From: an uncultured Bacilli bacterium
Lineage (GTDB): Bacteria; Bacillota_I; Bacilli_A; RF39; UBA660
NCBI GenBank assembly: GCA_944358355.1
Contig: CALVQY010000013.1
Location: 1 to 37,484, forward strand
Length of the DNA stretch: 37,484 nucleotides
Direction of reading: 5' to 3'
In this document: piece by piece, positions 1 to 9,850 of the stretch
How the letters are laid out: every line of letters begins with the position of its first letter
Position numbering within the stretch: position 1 is the stretch's first letter
The notes under the pieces: generated by a model
The model's database searches: none
Seen by the model: the letters and a program-made list of their open reading frames with translations, nothing else
What the model was told of the DNA's origin: nothing
Program-made: the position numbers and the translations under genes

Positions 1-306
1 TTATATCAAAGGAGGATTTATTTTTCTCTTAACGCCACCGCTTCTTCAGCTCTCACCCGCATAGCGGGTGGTTTTGTTCTGTTCCTATCCCGGAACATAA
101 TAAAACTCACACGAGGGTGTGAGTAATTCTCTCAATGGAGCAAGTGTCGTAGATATCTACAACTTTTCTCCAATTACGAAAAGATACATATATCTTCCGT
201 TGTTAATAATATAACACATTTTTAATATTTATGGAATATAGTTTATTTAATTTTTAATCATATTTCGTCGCTTTTGATATATTAAATCAAAGTTCCTAAT
301 AAATAG
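1..306. other. Palindrome-rich stretch with no gene seen
   Basis: No convincing coding region is seen. Four inverted repeats stand close together. They are CACCCGC/GCGGGTG (54-70), GTTCC/GGAAC (81-96), ACTCACAC/GTGTGAGT (105-124), and a long imperfect stem from about 137 to 172 whose core GTAGATATCTAC (149-160) is a perfect palindrome. An AAAGGAGG motif near position 9 has no start codon behind it. The third hairpin can serve as a terminator for the minus-strand gene to its right. The whole could be a terminator cluster or the remains of a small palindromic element such as an IS200/IS605 derivative. No transposase is visible, so that is speculation. Confidence 0.4.
100..124 (-). terminator. 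Candidate terminator of the minus-strand mobile module
   Basis: Read on the minus strand, an 8-bp stem (ACTCACAC/GTGTGAGT, 4-base loop) is followed by a short T-rich run. It lies downstream of the last minus-strand gene, which ends at 307. The T-run is short, so the efficiency is doubtful. Confidence 0.5.
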
Positions 307-882
307 TTACTTTATTTTTTTTTTAGTTTTTTCTTTCAAAATATCTCCCTCATAATTATAAATATCTAAAGGCATACCATTTTTATTGCATAATTCGGAA
401 ATCATATCAACAATTTTTGAAATATTTTCATTATATAAATCATTTACTCCAAATGGTAAAATAATTCCTTTGATATATTCTTCACTAATTGAATCTTGAA
501 CTTGTACTTCACCTAATGCTAATCCGTGTGTTGCTTCACTAGGAACGACTTTGATATCTTTAGATATGGCAAATGCAATATAATTATAATCAAAGCAAGT
601 TACCCATTTATGGGATTTATTTTCAATTGCTCTTTTAATAAATCTATTATTTGGATCACTTAGCGATACTTTATCAAAATGAATATCATCTGTATAATAC
701 ATATATGCTTTTTCAGGAGGAATATCTAATTTAAAAGAACTATTTTCATAGCTATGAACTATTCCCATTTCCTCTAATTTTTTTCTAGAATAAATGCCTT
801 TGGTATCTAATATTGATTTTAAACGATTATAAGTTTTCGGATTATTTATATCTCCGATTTGATGTATATAATATTCTAACAT
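307..882 (-). CDS. Unknown 191-aa protein of the mobile module
   Basis: I do not recognise this family with certainty. The start ATG has a strong AAGGAGG site about 9 bases upstream. The protein is soluble, with no signal peptide or membrane segment and a lysine-rich C-terminus. Near the N-terminus, H-Q-I followed by R-L-K-S-I-L and K-G-I-Y-S-R (residues about 7-33) faintly recalls the first motif of DarT/ADP-ribosyltransferase-like proteins, in which a His precedes an S-I-L...G segment. A later V-S-L-S-D-P-N-N segment (about residues 72-79) and the glycine/proline-rich G-I-I-L-P-F-G (about 139-145) may be structural. The ART link is only inference. The gene is last in the minus-strand module and is followed by hairpins, so it is probably cargo or an accessory gene. 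Confidence 0.6.
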   Translation of the reverse strand: MLEYYIHQIGDINNPKTYNRLKSILDTKGIYSRKKLEEMGIVHSYENSSFKLDIPPEKAYMYYTDDIHFDKVSLSDPNNRFIKRAIENKSHKWVTCFDYNYIAFAISKDIKVVPSEATHGLALGEVQVQDSISEEYIKGIILPFGVNDLYNENISKIVDMISELCNKNGMPLDIYNYEGDILKEKTKKKIK

Positions 883-1017
883 AAACTTATCCTCCTTAAA
901 TTACTTTTCTGTATCACTTTGACAATATAATTATATCATTTTTTGATGTATTTTAATAGTATTGTAGTTAAGAAAAACACTTTCAAAAATCAAACTTGCA
1001 CTACTAACCATTAAAAA

Positions 1018-2394
1018 CTACAATTCAAAATCATCATGTTCTTTATTTTTATCGTATTCTTTACTCCAATTATAATCTTCTTTTATATCATTAATTGTTT
1101 TATCACTAAATATTCCATGTTCGTATAAGTCCTTTGAAAATTCCCAATAATCTTCACGTTCTTTGTCTTTACCAAACATTTTATGTTTGATAAAGTTGAT
1201 TAATCTATTGAATAAATCTTTAAAATAATCTACTAATTCTTCAAGATTTTTATTATCTTTTTTTAACTTTTTAATCTCTTTATTTTTGTTTTCTATATTT
1301 TTAGATAAAGTATCTACTTTAAGAAATAATGCCTCATTATTTTCAGTTAGTATTTTAATTTTTTCTCTATTTTCTTGAAGTTCTGTATCAACATTATTTA
1401 AGGTCACTGATAATTTTTCAGTTCGTTTAAAACCAGAGTTTGTTTTATCAACTTTATCAATATATTCTAAAATTTTATTTTTATCATCTTCGGAAATAGT
1501 ATAGGTGTTTTTAACTATTGGGGCTTTTCTAAGATTATTAACAGTATCTTTAATATCAGTGGTGCTTTTATCAAGTTCACTAGATTTTTTACTGGCTATT
1601 TCTAATGTTTTTTTATCTTTTTCCATTTGGTCTTTCATGGCTTGATAATTTTCCATATCTTTGACATTTATATCTTTGTTTCTGCCTTTTTCTTTTTTCT
1701 TTAAAATATCATTTAGACCATATTCTTTATTAAAACTAGCAATACATAAAGTTCTCATTTTATCTTGTAATTTGCAAAGACTATCTCTTGTAAAAACATC
1801 TCCTTTACCAACTTGTTTTTTCATACCATTTTTATTTTTATATTTTATTGGTACTCCAACAATATGAAGATGTGGACTGGTTTCATCATAATGAATAATT
1901 GCACTGGCTATTTTAAAGTTGGGAAGTTGTTCCTCTAAATCATTTACTTGTTCTTTAAAGACATTAGTAATTTTATGTTTGAATTTATCATCTTTTGTAT
2001 CCCAATATTTTTTATCTCCAAGTTCAATGATGATTTCACAAGCAAGGTCATTTTTAGAATTATCACTTATCTTTTTGAAATAATCAGTAATCTTTCTGTC
2101 ATCTCTTGTTTGTTTAGAATTATATTCATCAACTGCCTCTTTAAATTCTTTTTCATACAAATTTTTAACATCATTATAAAGAGAAGTAGTGCCTCTTATT
2201 ATTTCAATTAGTTCTGTGTTATTGTCATATTTACGGTAATTATGCTTATCAACTCTTGATAAACCTCTTGCATTTTGAATAGCATTGTTTGACAAAGAAG
2301 TAGTACCAGAAGCATTGCTTTTTGCCATATTCCTTGATGATGGTTTTCTGTTTTTATCACTACCTAGATGTAGTGAATAAGATAATTCGCTCAT
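1018..2394 (-). CDS. mob: MobV-family relaxase (Mob/Pre plasmid recombination protein)
   Basis: This 458-aa relaxase would nick the element at oriT and pilot the single strand through a conjugation channel supplied by another element. The N-terminal third carries the MobV signatures: H-N-Y-R at residues 51-54 (motif I) and H168-Y-D-E followed by P174-H-L-H (motif III, the metal-binding histidines). From about residue 240 to 400 the protein is charged and probably coiled coil, as is usual in Mob/Pre proteins, and it ends in an acidic tail. The length fits the family (about 400-500). It starts 20 bases after the stop of a 74-aa ORF and lies downstream of the oriT-like hairpins at about 2.7 kb. 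No type IV secretion genes are nearby, so the element is mobilizable rather than self-transmissible as far as can be seen. Confidence 0.92.
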   Translation of the reverse strand: MSELSYSLHLGSDKNRKPSSRNMAKSNASGTTSLSNNAIQNARGLSRVDKHNYRKYDNNTELIEIIRGTTSLYNDVKNLYEKEFKEAVDEYNSKQTRDDRKITDYFKKISDNSKNDLACEIIIELGDKKYWDTKDDKFKHKITNVFKEQVNDLEEQLPNFKIASAIIHYDETSPHLHIVGVPIKYKNKNGMKKQVGKGDVFTRDSLCKLQDKMRTLCIASFNKEYGLNDILKKKEKGRNKDINVKDMENYQAMKDQMEKDKKTLEIASKKSSELDKSTTDIKDTVNNLRKAPIVKNTYTISEDDKNKILEYIDKVDKTNSGFKRTEKLSVTLNNVDTELQENREKIKILTENNEALFLKVDTLSKNIENKNKEIKKLKKDNKNLEELVDYFKDLFNRLINFIKHKMFGKDKEREDYWEFSKDLYEHGIFSDKTINDIKEDYNWSKEYDKNKEHDDFEL

Positions 2395-2414
2395 TTTTTC
2401 AACCCTCTTAATTT

Positions 2415-2639
2415 TTATTTTTCATTAAAATACTTTCTTGCTTCTTCTAAAGTAGGAAAGAACTCTTGGTTCATCATTGCATTTGAGTTTGGCTCAATGT
2501 AAGAACATACGATATAGTGATTAAAACAATTATCAGCATAGACAAGATACAAGTTTTCTTTCTCATCTATAAGATAACATTTGCCATATTTCAAATTATA
2601 AAATTCTTTTTTATACTCAAAGTCCATATATAAAATCAC
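2415..2639 (-). CDS. Small unknown protein between oriT and mob
   Basis: This is a 74-aa ORF with no recognisable family. It is acidic and aromatic-rich (many Tyr and Phe), without membrane segments. The C-terminus F-P-T-L-E-E-A-R-K-Y-F resembles the helix found in many small DUF-type proteins. An AGGAG site lies just before the first ATG. A second ATG at codon 5 is also possible. Its place directly between the oriT-like region and the relaxase suggests an accessory mobilization or regulatory role, but this rests on position only. Confidence 0.55.
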   Translation of the reverse strand: MILYMDFEYKKEFYNLKYGKCYLIDEKENLYLVYADNCFNHYIVCSYIEPNSNAMMNQEFFPTLEEARKYFNEK

Positions 2640-2679
2640 ACTCCTTTTATAGATATATTTTGACTATGACGAAATATTT

Positions 2680-2745
2680 AACCCCCTAGGTATTTTGACA
2701 CAAGTATCAAAATAACCTCGTGGGCTAGGGATTCCCTAGAACCCT
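2680..2745 (-). other. oriT: Candidate oriT for the MobV relaxase
   Basis: Two inverted repeats lie in the intergenic region upstream of the relaxase operon. TATTTTGA (2691-2698) and TCAAAATA (2707-2714) form a perfect 8-bp stem with an 8-base loop. A 15-base palindrome CTAGGGATTCCCTAG (2725-2739) is flanked by GGG and CCC. MobV relaxases recognise hairpin-containing origins just upstream of their own gene, and here only a 74-aa ORF intervenes. The nick site cannot be placed from sequence alone. Confidence 0.6.
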
Positions 2746-2863
2746 TTTGAAACTTATTTCGTAATGTTTTAAAGCTATTGCAATAAAACAAAACTACATA
2801 AGTTTATAAAATGCTTTTCCCACTTTCATTGAAACTAGTGTTTCAACAAAACGTGTTCGCATT

Positions 2864-5556
<2,693 letters not shown>

Positions 5557-5578
5557 TTGTATAACACATCCTTTCTTC

Positions 5579-5631
5579 AAAAAAAGAGAGATAAAAGCAA
5601 TAGATATTAAAACTACTACCTTTATCTCTCT
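5579..5631 (-). terminator. Hairpin with T-run ahead of the recombinase operon
   Basis: AGAGAGATAAA (5585-5595) pairs perfectly with TTTATCTCTCT (5621-5631) around a 25-base loop. On the minus strand the stem is followed by seven T, so it can terminate transcription from the 97-aa gene upstream or act as an attenuator before the frameshifted gene. The stem is AT-rich and its loop long, so strength is uncertain. Confidence 0.45.
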
Positions 5632-5769
5632 AACTTTTACTATTAAAATATATAATTTTTTTCTTTATTTCCATAATGCATAACCCCCATTAATACATTT
5701 AGGCATATCTCTTTCAGTTGTCATATATAATAATGTTTTTGTCTTAAAAAGTCAATGGTTATCGAAATA

Positions 5770-6063
5770 TTAGGCATTTAGTAGATTTTTAATATAATCT
5801 TCAAGTTCAACAAGTTGTATCTTCTTGTTTAGACTACCAACATAAATATCAGTAGAGTAATTAAATGCTAGAAATGTAGTATCTTTAACAATAATCTTAT
5901 GTGGCTCTATGTAAGATAAATTAGTCTTATCAATTTTTCTAATACTACCATTTATAATAGTAGGTTTGATATGACAAAACTCACATATAAATTCTAGTCG
6001 TTGTTTAAGATTACTTTCTATTTCTAGTTCTTGTGTAATAATCTTAATCACTACAAACACCAT
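5770..6063 (-). CDS. Unknown 97-aa protein
   Basis: The family is not recognised. The protein is soluble and rich in Ile and Lys, with a C-x-x-C-like pair (C-E-F-C, about residues 27-30) followed by H-I-K-P. The C-terminal E-L-E-D-Y-I-K-N-L-L is helical. The AAAGGA site abuts the ATG at 6063, so translation probably begins at one of the GTG codons just downstream, most likely codon 5. It is separated from the recombinase operon by a hairpin and from tRNA-Gly by a terminator, so it may be its own unit at the right edge of the mobile module. No promoter is obvious. Confidence 0.5.
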   Translation of the reverse strand: MVFVVIKIITQELEIESNLKQRLEFICEFCHIKPTIINGSIRKIDKTNLSYIEPHKIIVKDTTFLAFNYSTDIYVGSLNKKIQLVELEDYIKNLLNA

Positions 6064-6092
6064 CCTTTCTTTGGATGACTTTTTTTAGAAAG

Positions 6093-6121
6093 CAAAAAAA
6101 ATCAACCCGAACGGATTGATT
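6093..6121 (-). terminator. Rho-independent terminator of tRNA-Gly
   Basis: On the minus strand AATCAATCCG, TT and CGGGTTGATT form a 10-bp stem with one G-T pair and a tight loop, followed by a run of about eight T. It lies about 45 bases past the tRNA 3' end. Confidence 0.85.
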
Positions 6122-6165
6122 ATGTATCTCAAGTTCAAACATAAAAGTTCGAACAGAAACGTCAC

Positions 6166-6239
6166 TGGAGCGGATGAGGAGAATCGAACTCCCGTAGTTA
6201 GCTTGGAAGGCTAAGGTTCTACCATTAAACTACATCCGC
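6166..6239 (-). tRNA. tRNA-Gly, anticodon TCC
   Basis: The acceptor stem GCGGATG pairs with CATCCGC, followed by discriminator T and an encoded CCA. The anticodon stem-loop reads TTAGC-CTTCCAA-GCTAA, giving anticodon TCC (codon GGA). The T-arm contains GTTCGATTC with a perfect CGGGAG-type stem. The tRNA is intact, so it has not been disrupted by the neighbouring element. Its 5' flank faces the bacteriocin cluster regulator. Confidence 0.95.
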
Positions 6240-6307
6240 AAATTACTGCCAATTAATATTGACAGTTACAATTATAAGAAAAGATTTAATAAATGTCAAT
6301 GCTTTTT

Positions 6308-6775
6308 TTACATTTTTACAGTTAAATTTTCTTTTCTCTTGCCGCCACAAATAAAATTCAACGGAATATGATAAGTTCTAGCTAGTATTACCAACTTATT
6401 AGTAGGAATCCTAGTTTTACCATCTTCATAGTATGAATAACTTGATTGTCTAATTTTTAAAACATCTGCAAATTCTTTTTGTGTTTTTCTAAGTTTTAAA
6501 CGATACCTTCTTAACTGACTACCAATAAATTCAACAGTAATATCCTTATCATAAATTATTTCCCTTTTATCAGTAGTTAAATCTAGCATATATTCTACAT
6601 TAGTATGAAAATACTTTGCTAACTTCACTAACTTTTCAATAGGGAAATTAACATCACCTAACTCCCACATGGCATAAGTAGTTCTTTTAACACCTAGAAA
6701 TTTAGCAACTTCGCATTGTTTTAAATCATGATCTTCTCTTAAATCTCTAATTTTCCCAAACTGCATCTTTACCAC
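6308..6775 (-). CDS. Tandem XRE-family HTH regulator
   Basis: This 155-aa DNA-binding protein contains two HTH_XRE domains in a row. The first is about residues 7-60 (Q-C-E-V-A-K-F-L-G-V-K-R-T-T-Y-A-M-W-E) and the second about 84-140 (T-Q-K-E-F-A-D-V-L-K-I-R-Q-S-S-Y-S-Y-Y-E). Each has the Q-x-x-x-A...S/T-x-Y-x-x-x-E pattern of Cro/CI-type helices. There is no sensor, peptidase or membrane domain. It is divergent from the exporter gene, with 109 bases between the two starts, and the likely exporter promoter lies there. It is therefore a good candidate regulator of the bacteriocin-type operon and probably of itself. A double HTH in one chain could bind direct repeats as a monomer or two half-sites. 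Confidence 0.85.
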   Translation of the reverse strand: MVKMQFGKIRDLREDHDLKQCEVAKFLGVKRTTYAMWELGDVNFPIEKLVKLAKYFHTNVEYMLDLTTDKREIIYDKDITVEFIGSQLRRYRLKLRKTQKEFADVLKIRQSSYSYYEDGKTRIPTNKLVILARTYHIPLNFICGGKRKENLTVKM

Positions 6776-6816
6776 CTTATTTTTATTCTATTACAGTCAT
6801 TTGAATATTAAGAGAT

Positions 6817-6844
6817 TTGTCAAGATAACTGATAAAAAAATAAT
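6817..6844 (+). promoter_or_regulatory. Candidate promoter of the bacteriocin-type operon
   Basis: TTGTCA (6817-6822) and AATAAT (6839-6844) are spaced by 16 bases, each one mismatch from the sigma-A consensus. Downstream, AATTAA (6853-6858) and TTAATT (6866-6871) form a small inverted repeat in the leader that could be an operator for the divergent HTH protein. The region is very AT-rich, so chance matches are possible. Confidence 0.45.
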
Positions 6845-6884
6845 GGAGCAAAAATTAAATTATAGTTAATTATTATAATAGGAG

Positions 6885-8975
6885 GTGATAATAATAAAAA
6901 GATTAAAGTTAATTTTTCAAGAAAATTTATATGATTGTGGCATCAGTTGCCTACTAACAATACTAAGATATTATAAATGCAATGTCCCCAAAAGTTATTT
7001 AGAGCAATTAAGTTTAACTACTAAGGAAGGAACAACTATGTATAATTTAATGAGAGCAGCTCTAACTTTAGGATTTAAAAGTTATGGAAAGAAAGGTGAC
7101 ATAACAAGTATCAGCCCTAAATTAACACCTTTTATTGCTCACATAAAGATAGATGAAAAAAGAAATATATATCATTATGTAATAGTAAGTAAAATAACTA
7201 CTAAAAAAATAATAATAAAAGATCCAGGTTCTGGTTCTAGAGAATTAAGTTTAGAAGAGTTCAACAAAATAAGTACAGGTAATTATCTATTTATAGAAAA
7301 TACCGTAAAAGTAAAAAAGTTTAATACTAGAAATATATTAAAAGAAATATGTTTACGCTTTTTTATAGTCAACAAGAAAACACTAATATTAATATTAATT
7401 GCAACTGTTTTAACTATTATTTTGGAACTACTAAATTTATTTTCTTTAAAAATAATATTAAATAATGCTATCTTAGTAGAATCATTAACTAATCTTTACA
7501 TTTTAATTATTACATTTTGTATATTACTGTTACTAAAAACAGCTCTATCATTTATAGTAACTCTACATTTAAATAAACTTAGTAGCAAGCTTAGTTGTAA
7601 ATTTAAAATGACTTTAATCAAACAACTATTAACACTTCCTAATATATATTATCAAACTAAAGAAAAGGGTTTTATTGTTTCACTTTTTAATGATATTGAT
7701 ATTTTAATAGACTATCTATTATCAACATTCACAACTTTAGTTAATAGTGTCAGTATTGTTATATTTATCTACATTTTCTTCCTAAGCTTATCAGTTGAAG
7801 CAGTATTAATATTATTAGTCAGTAGTATTATCTTATTGGTGTTTATTCTCTATCAAAATAAATATAGTAAAAATATGTTTTCGCTATATTTTAATAATAA
7901 AGATATAGTTAATAACTTTATTAATAAGATAATTAATAGAATTGAAAGAATTAAAGGTTTAAATCTTAACCCAACAATAGAAAAGAACTTTTCTAAAGTA
8001 TCAGTAAATTTTACTAGCACAGTTTATAATTTAAACAGATATAAAGAAATACTAAGTAACAGCTTGAAAATAATAGAAAATATAATCTATTTCCTAATTA
8101 TCGCTATCAGTGGAGTTTTACTAATAAAAAAAAATTTAAGCCTTCCAACTTTTTTACTAATAGAAAGTTTAATATTTATTGCTTTAAGAAATACTGAATC
8201 ACTAATATTATTAATTCTAAAACATCAAGAATATATAAGGGTAAAGGAACGCTTAAATGATATTTTTATGGAAAAAAAAGAAGTACTACTTCCATTTCCT
8301 AAATACAATTATAATAAAAACTTAGCTATTACGATTAAAAATTTATCATTTAAATATGATGAGAATTTGATATTAAATAATATTAACTTAAAAATAAATC
8401 CTAAAGATAAAATCTTTATTTATGGACCAAGTGGCAGTGGTAAAAGTACTTTAGTAAAAATGCTAGCAAGGCTAATACCTGTTAAATATAATCATATAAA
8501 AGTAGGAAATATAGATCTTGCCCATTATAATCTAGCTGATTTAAGAAACATAATTACTTATATTCCAAATGATGAAATGTTAAATAAAACAGATATAAAA
8601 AATAATATATATTTAGGCAGAAAGCCTCATATAAATCAAGATAAGCTTTTAGAAATGACAGGATTAAAAAAATTATTTAAAGATAAAAAATATAATATAA
8701 ACACTATTTTAGATGAGGATGGAGAGAATTTAAGTAAAGGAGAAAGAAATAGAATAAGTCTTGCCCAAGCATTATTTAAACCAAGTGAAATATATATACT
8801 TGATGAATGTTTAAGTAATGTTGATATATCTTTAGAAAAAGAAATATTAGAAAACATATTAAATTATTATCAAGACAAAATAATAATATATATATCACAC
8901 CGTCTTACCAATAAATCTTTATTTAATCGAGTTTTTGTTATGAAAGAAGGAAAGTGCTATGAAGAATTACAATAA
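6885..8975 (+). CDS. C39 peptidase-containing bacteriocin ABC transporter
   Basis: This membrane exporter cuts double-glycine leaders and pumps out the peptide. The N-terminal C39 domain has Q12, D17-C18-G19, H97 and D113 in D-P-G, a full cysteine protease set. About six membrane segments occupy residues 155-440. The ATPase domain has Walker A G-P-S-G-S-G-K-S-T (514-522), signature L-S-K-G-E (616-620, instead of LSGGQ), Walker B I-Y-I-L-D-E (636-641) and the switch His672. The 696 aa length is normal. The start is unclear: GTG 6885 lies inside the AGGAGG site and no ATG/GTG/TTG stands at usual spacing, although an ATA codon at 6894 does. Its substrates are probably the two GG peptides at 9336 and 9491. 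It overlaps the next gene by 17 bases. Confidence 0.93.
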   Translation: MIIIKRLKLIFQENLYDCGISCLLTILRYYKCNVPKSYLEQLSLTTKEGTTMYNLMRAALTLGFKSYGKKGDITSISPKLTPFIAHIKIDEKRNIYHYVIVSKITTKKIIIKDPGSGSRELSLEEFNKISTGNYLFIENTVKVKKFNTRNILKEICLRFFIVNKKTLILILIATVLTIILELLNLFSLKIILNNAILVESLTNLYILIITFCILLLLKTALSFIVTLHLNKLSSKLSCKFKMTLIKQLLTLPNIYYQTKEKGFIVSLFNDIDILIDYLLSTFTTLVNSVSIVIFIYIFFLSLSVEAVLILLVSSIILLVFILYQNKYSKNMFSLYFNNKDIVNNFINKIINRIERIKGLNLNPTIEKNFSKVSVNFTSTVYNLNRYKEILSNSLKIIENIIYFLIIAISGVLLIKKNLSLPTFLLIESLIFIALRNTESLILLILKHQEYIRVKERLNDIFMEKKEVLLPFPKYNYNKNLAITIKNLSFKYDENLILNNINLKINPKDKIFIYGPSGSGKSTLVKMLARLIPVKYNHIKVGNIDLAHYNLADLRNIITYIPNDEMLNKTDIKNNIYLGRKPHINQDKLLEMTGLKKLFKDKKYNINTILDEDGENLSKGERNRISLAQALFKPSEIYILDECLSNVDISLEKEILENILNYYQDKIIIYISHRLTNKSLFNRVFVMKEGKCYEELQ

Positions 8976-9339
8976 ACATCATCTTTTGAATTTTATAACT
9001 ATAATAATGTTCATTTTAACAGCATTATTTCTATATTTTTTAAACACGATTAAAATATGGACCTATAATAGTTGTAATATTATTAAAATTGATAAGTATA
9101 AATATCAAGTAATTGTAGATAAAAAAAGTTATGACTTATTTACTGATAATAATTATTTCTTTTACAATACAAAAAAATATACTTATAAAATAACAAGTAA
9201 TGAAAAGATTGATAAAGAGATATCTTTAACTTTAAAAGTTGATAATAAAATATCAAATGAAAGAATAGAAACAATAATGCTACCAGATACAAAAGAAACA
9301 CTTTTTAGTTTGATTATTAATAATTGGAGGGAAAAATGA
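8959..9339 (+). CDS. Single-pass membrane accessory protein of the exporter
   Basis: This 126-aa protein has one strong hydrophobic segment near the N-terminus (about residues 9-30), preceded by a positively charged start. The remaining roughly 95 residues are outside and rich in Lys, Ile, Asn and Tyr with a beta-type pattern. The topology is that of a truncated membrane-fusion (HlyD-like) accessory protein such as those that accompany C39 transporters, but it is much shorter than those (about 400 aa) and I see no lipoyl or HlyD motif. The start overlaps the exporter by 17 bases, and its TGA overlaps the ATG of the first GG peptide (ATGA). It is therefore part of one operon. It could instead be an immunity protein. 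Confidence 0.65.
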   Translation: MKNYNKHHLLNFITIIMFILTALFLYFLNTIKIWTYNSCNIIKIDKYKYQVIVDKKSYDLFTDNNYFFYNTKKYTYKITSNEKIDKEISLTLKVDNKISNERIETIMLPDTKETLFSLIINNWREK

Positions 9340-9488
9340 AAGAATTAACAAACAAAGAAATGAAGAATATAAAAGGTGGAGCTTCCGTTCTAGCGACAAC
9401 TATAGGAGTATCAGCTTTAATTGCTTTTCTAGTAGGAGTAATAAGTGGTCTTACTAATCCAGAACCATGTGAAGGGAGTGATAAATAG
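9336..9488 (+). CDS. Double-glycine-leader peptide 1 (bacteriocin-like prepeptide)
   Basis: This is a 50-aa ORF below the usual gene-calling size. GGAGG lies 5 bases before its ATG. The leader MKELTNKEMKNIKGG matches the class II bacteriocin leader pattern (L-T...E-M-x-x-I-x-G-G) and ends in Gly-Gly. The predicted core has 35 residues (16-50), with a hydrophobic stretch from V18 to L39 that contains several Gly residues spaced like helix-packing motifs. The tail is N-P-E-P-C-E-G-S-D-K with a single Cys. The net charge of the core is about -2 from a simple residue count. It lies directly behind a C39 exporter and before a second GG peptide, so a two-peptide bacteriocin or a peptide signal is likely. 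No known bacteriocin is recognised. Confidence 0.85.
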   Translation: MKELTNKEMKNIKGGASVLATTIGVSALIAFLVGVISGLTNPEPCEGSDK

Positions 9489-9490
9489 AA

Positions 9491-9664
9491 ATGAAGAATT
9501 TAACAAAAGAAGAATTAAAGAAAATAAGAGGTGGGAGTACTAGTCTTACCAGCTCTATGTTAAATTATCTAGGTGATTTAATCGATATTTTAATATCAGC
9601 AGGACGAAAACTAGGTTCATCAATTAGAAGAATAGGGAGTAATAAAATATGTCCCCTAGATTAA
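9491..9664 (+). CDS. Double-glycine-leader peptide 2 (bacteriocin-like prepeptide)
   Basis: This 57-aa ORF starts two bases after the stop of peptide 1. The GAAGGGAG site inside the end of peptide 1 serves it. The leader MKNLTKEELKKIRGG is a near-ideal class II leader and clearly related to that of peptide 1. The 42-residue core (16-57) begins S-T-S-L-T-S-S-M, continues with an amphipathic segment L-G-D-L-I-D-I-L-I-S-A-G, then a basic stretch R-K-L-G-S-S-I-R-R-I-G, and ends N-K-I-C-P-L-D. The core charge is about +2. The core is unlike peptide 1 except for the leader, as expected for the two halves of a two-peptide bacteriocin. The single Cys near the end parallels that of peptide 1. Confidence 0.85.
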   Translation: MKNLTKEELKKIRGGSTSLTSSMLNYLGDLIDILISAGRKLGSSIRRIGSNKICPLD

Positions 9665-9759
9665 AGAAGCAAATACTATTATTTATTTGGACAATTATTA
9701 TTATAATAATATACAATTTAGGCATATATTTAGGCGAATTTATAATAAAAAGTGTCTGA
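9649..9759 (+). CDS. 36-aa membrane peptide, candidate immunity protein
   Basis: The ATG lies inside the 3' end of peptide 2 in another frame, with an AGGGAG site at proper distance. The sequence opens M-S-P-R-L-K-K-Q, followed by one hydrophobic helix of about 22 residues (I-L-L-F-I-W-T then a run of Ile), and ends G-E-F-I-I-K-S-V. This is a single-pass peptide with the positive end inside. There is no GG leader, so it is not an export substrate of the same type. Small membrane peptides at this position commonly protect the producer from its own bacteriocin, but that is inferred from position and topology. It could also be a chance ORF. Confidence 0.55.
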   Translation: MSPRLKKQILLFIWTIIIIIIYNLGIYLGEFIIKSV

Positions 9760-9783
9760 AATAATAAAAAAATAAAAAAAATG

Positions 9784-9813
9784 TTGTATTTTCAACGCTT
9801 AAAGTGTTATAAT
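9784..9813 (+). promoter_or_regulatory. Promoter of rpsU
   Basis: TTGTAT (9784-9789) and a perfect TATAAT (9808-9813) are spaced by 18 bases, 38 bases upstream of the rpsU start, with a GGGAGGG ribosome site between. Confidence 0.65.
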
Positions 9814-9850
9814 CAGTTGTAGAAAAAAAGCGAAGGGAGGGATAGTAGTA

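Noticed and set aside
1661..2211. Two hydrophobic plus-strand ORFs opposite the relaxase gene
   Set aside because: They are antisense shadows of a lysine-rich coding strand (Phe/Ile-rich by base composition) and have no ribosome sites.
6166..6239. tRNA-Gly as the integration site of the mobile element
   Set aside because: The tRNA is intact and I found no repeat of its 3' end near the element. Large serine recombinases of this type do not usually use tRNA genes.
9336..9664. Lanthipeptide precursors
   Set aside because: No LanB/C/M-type or other modification enzyme is encoded nearby, and the first core has too few suitably spaced Ser/Thr-Cys partners with its single Cys.
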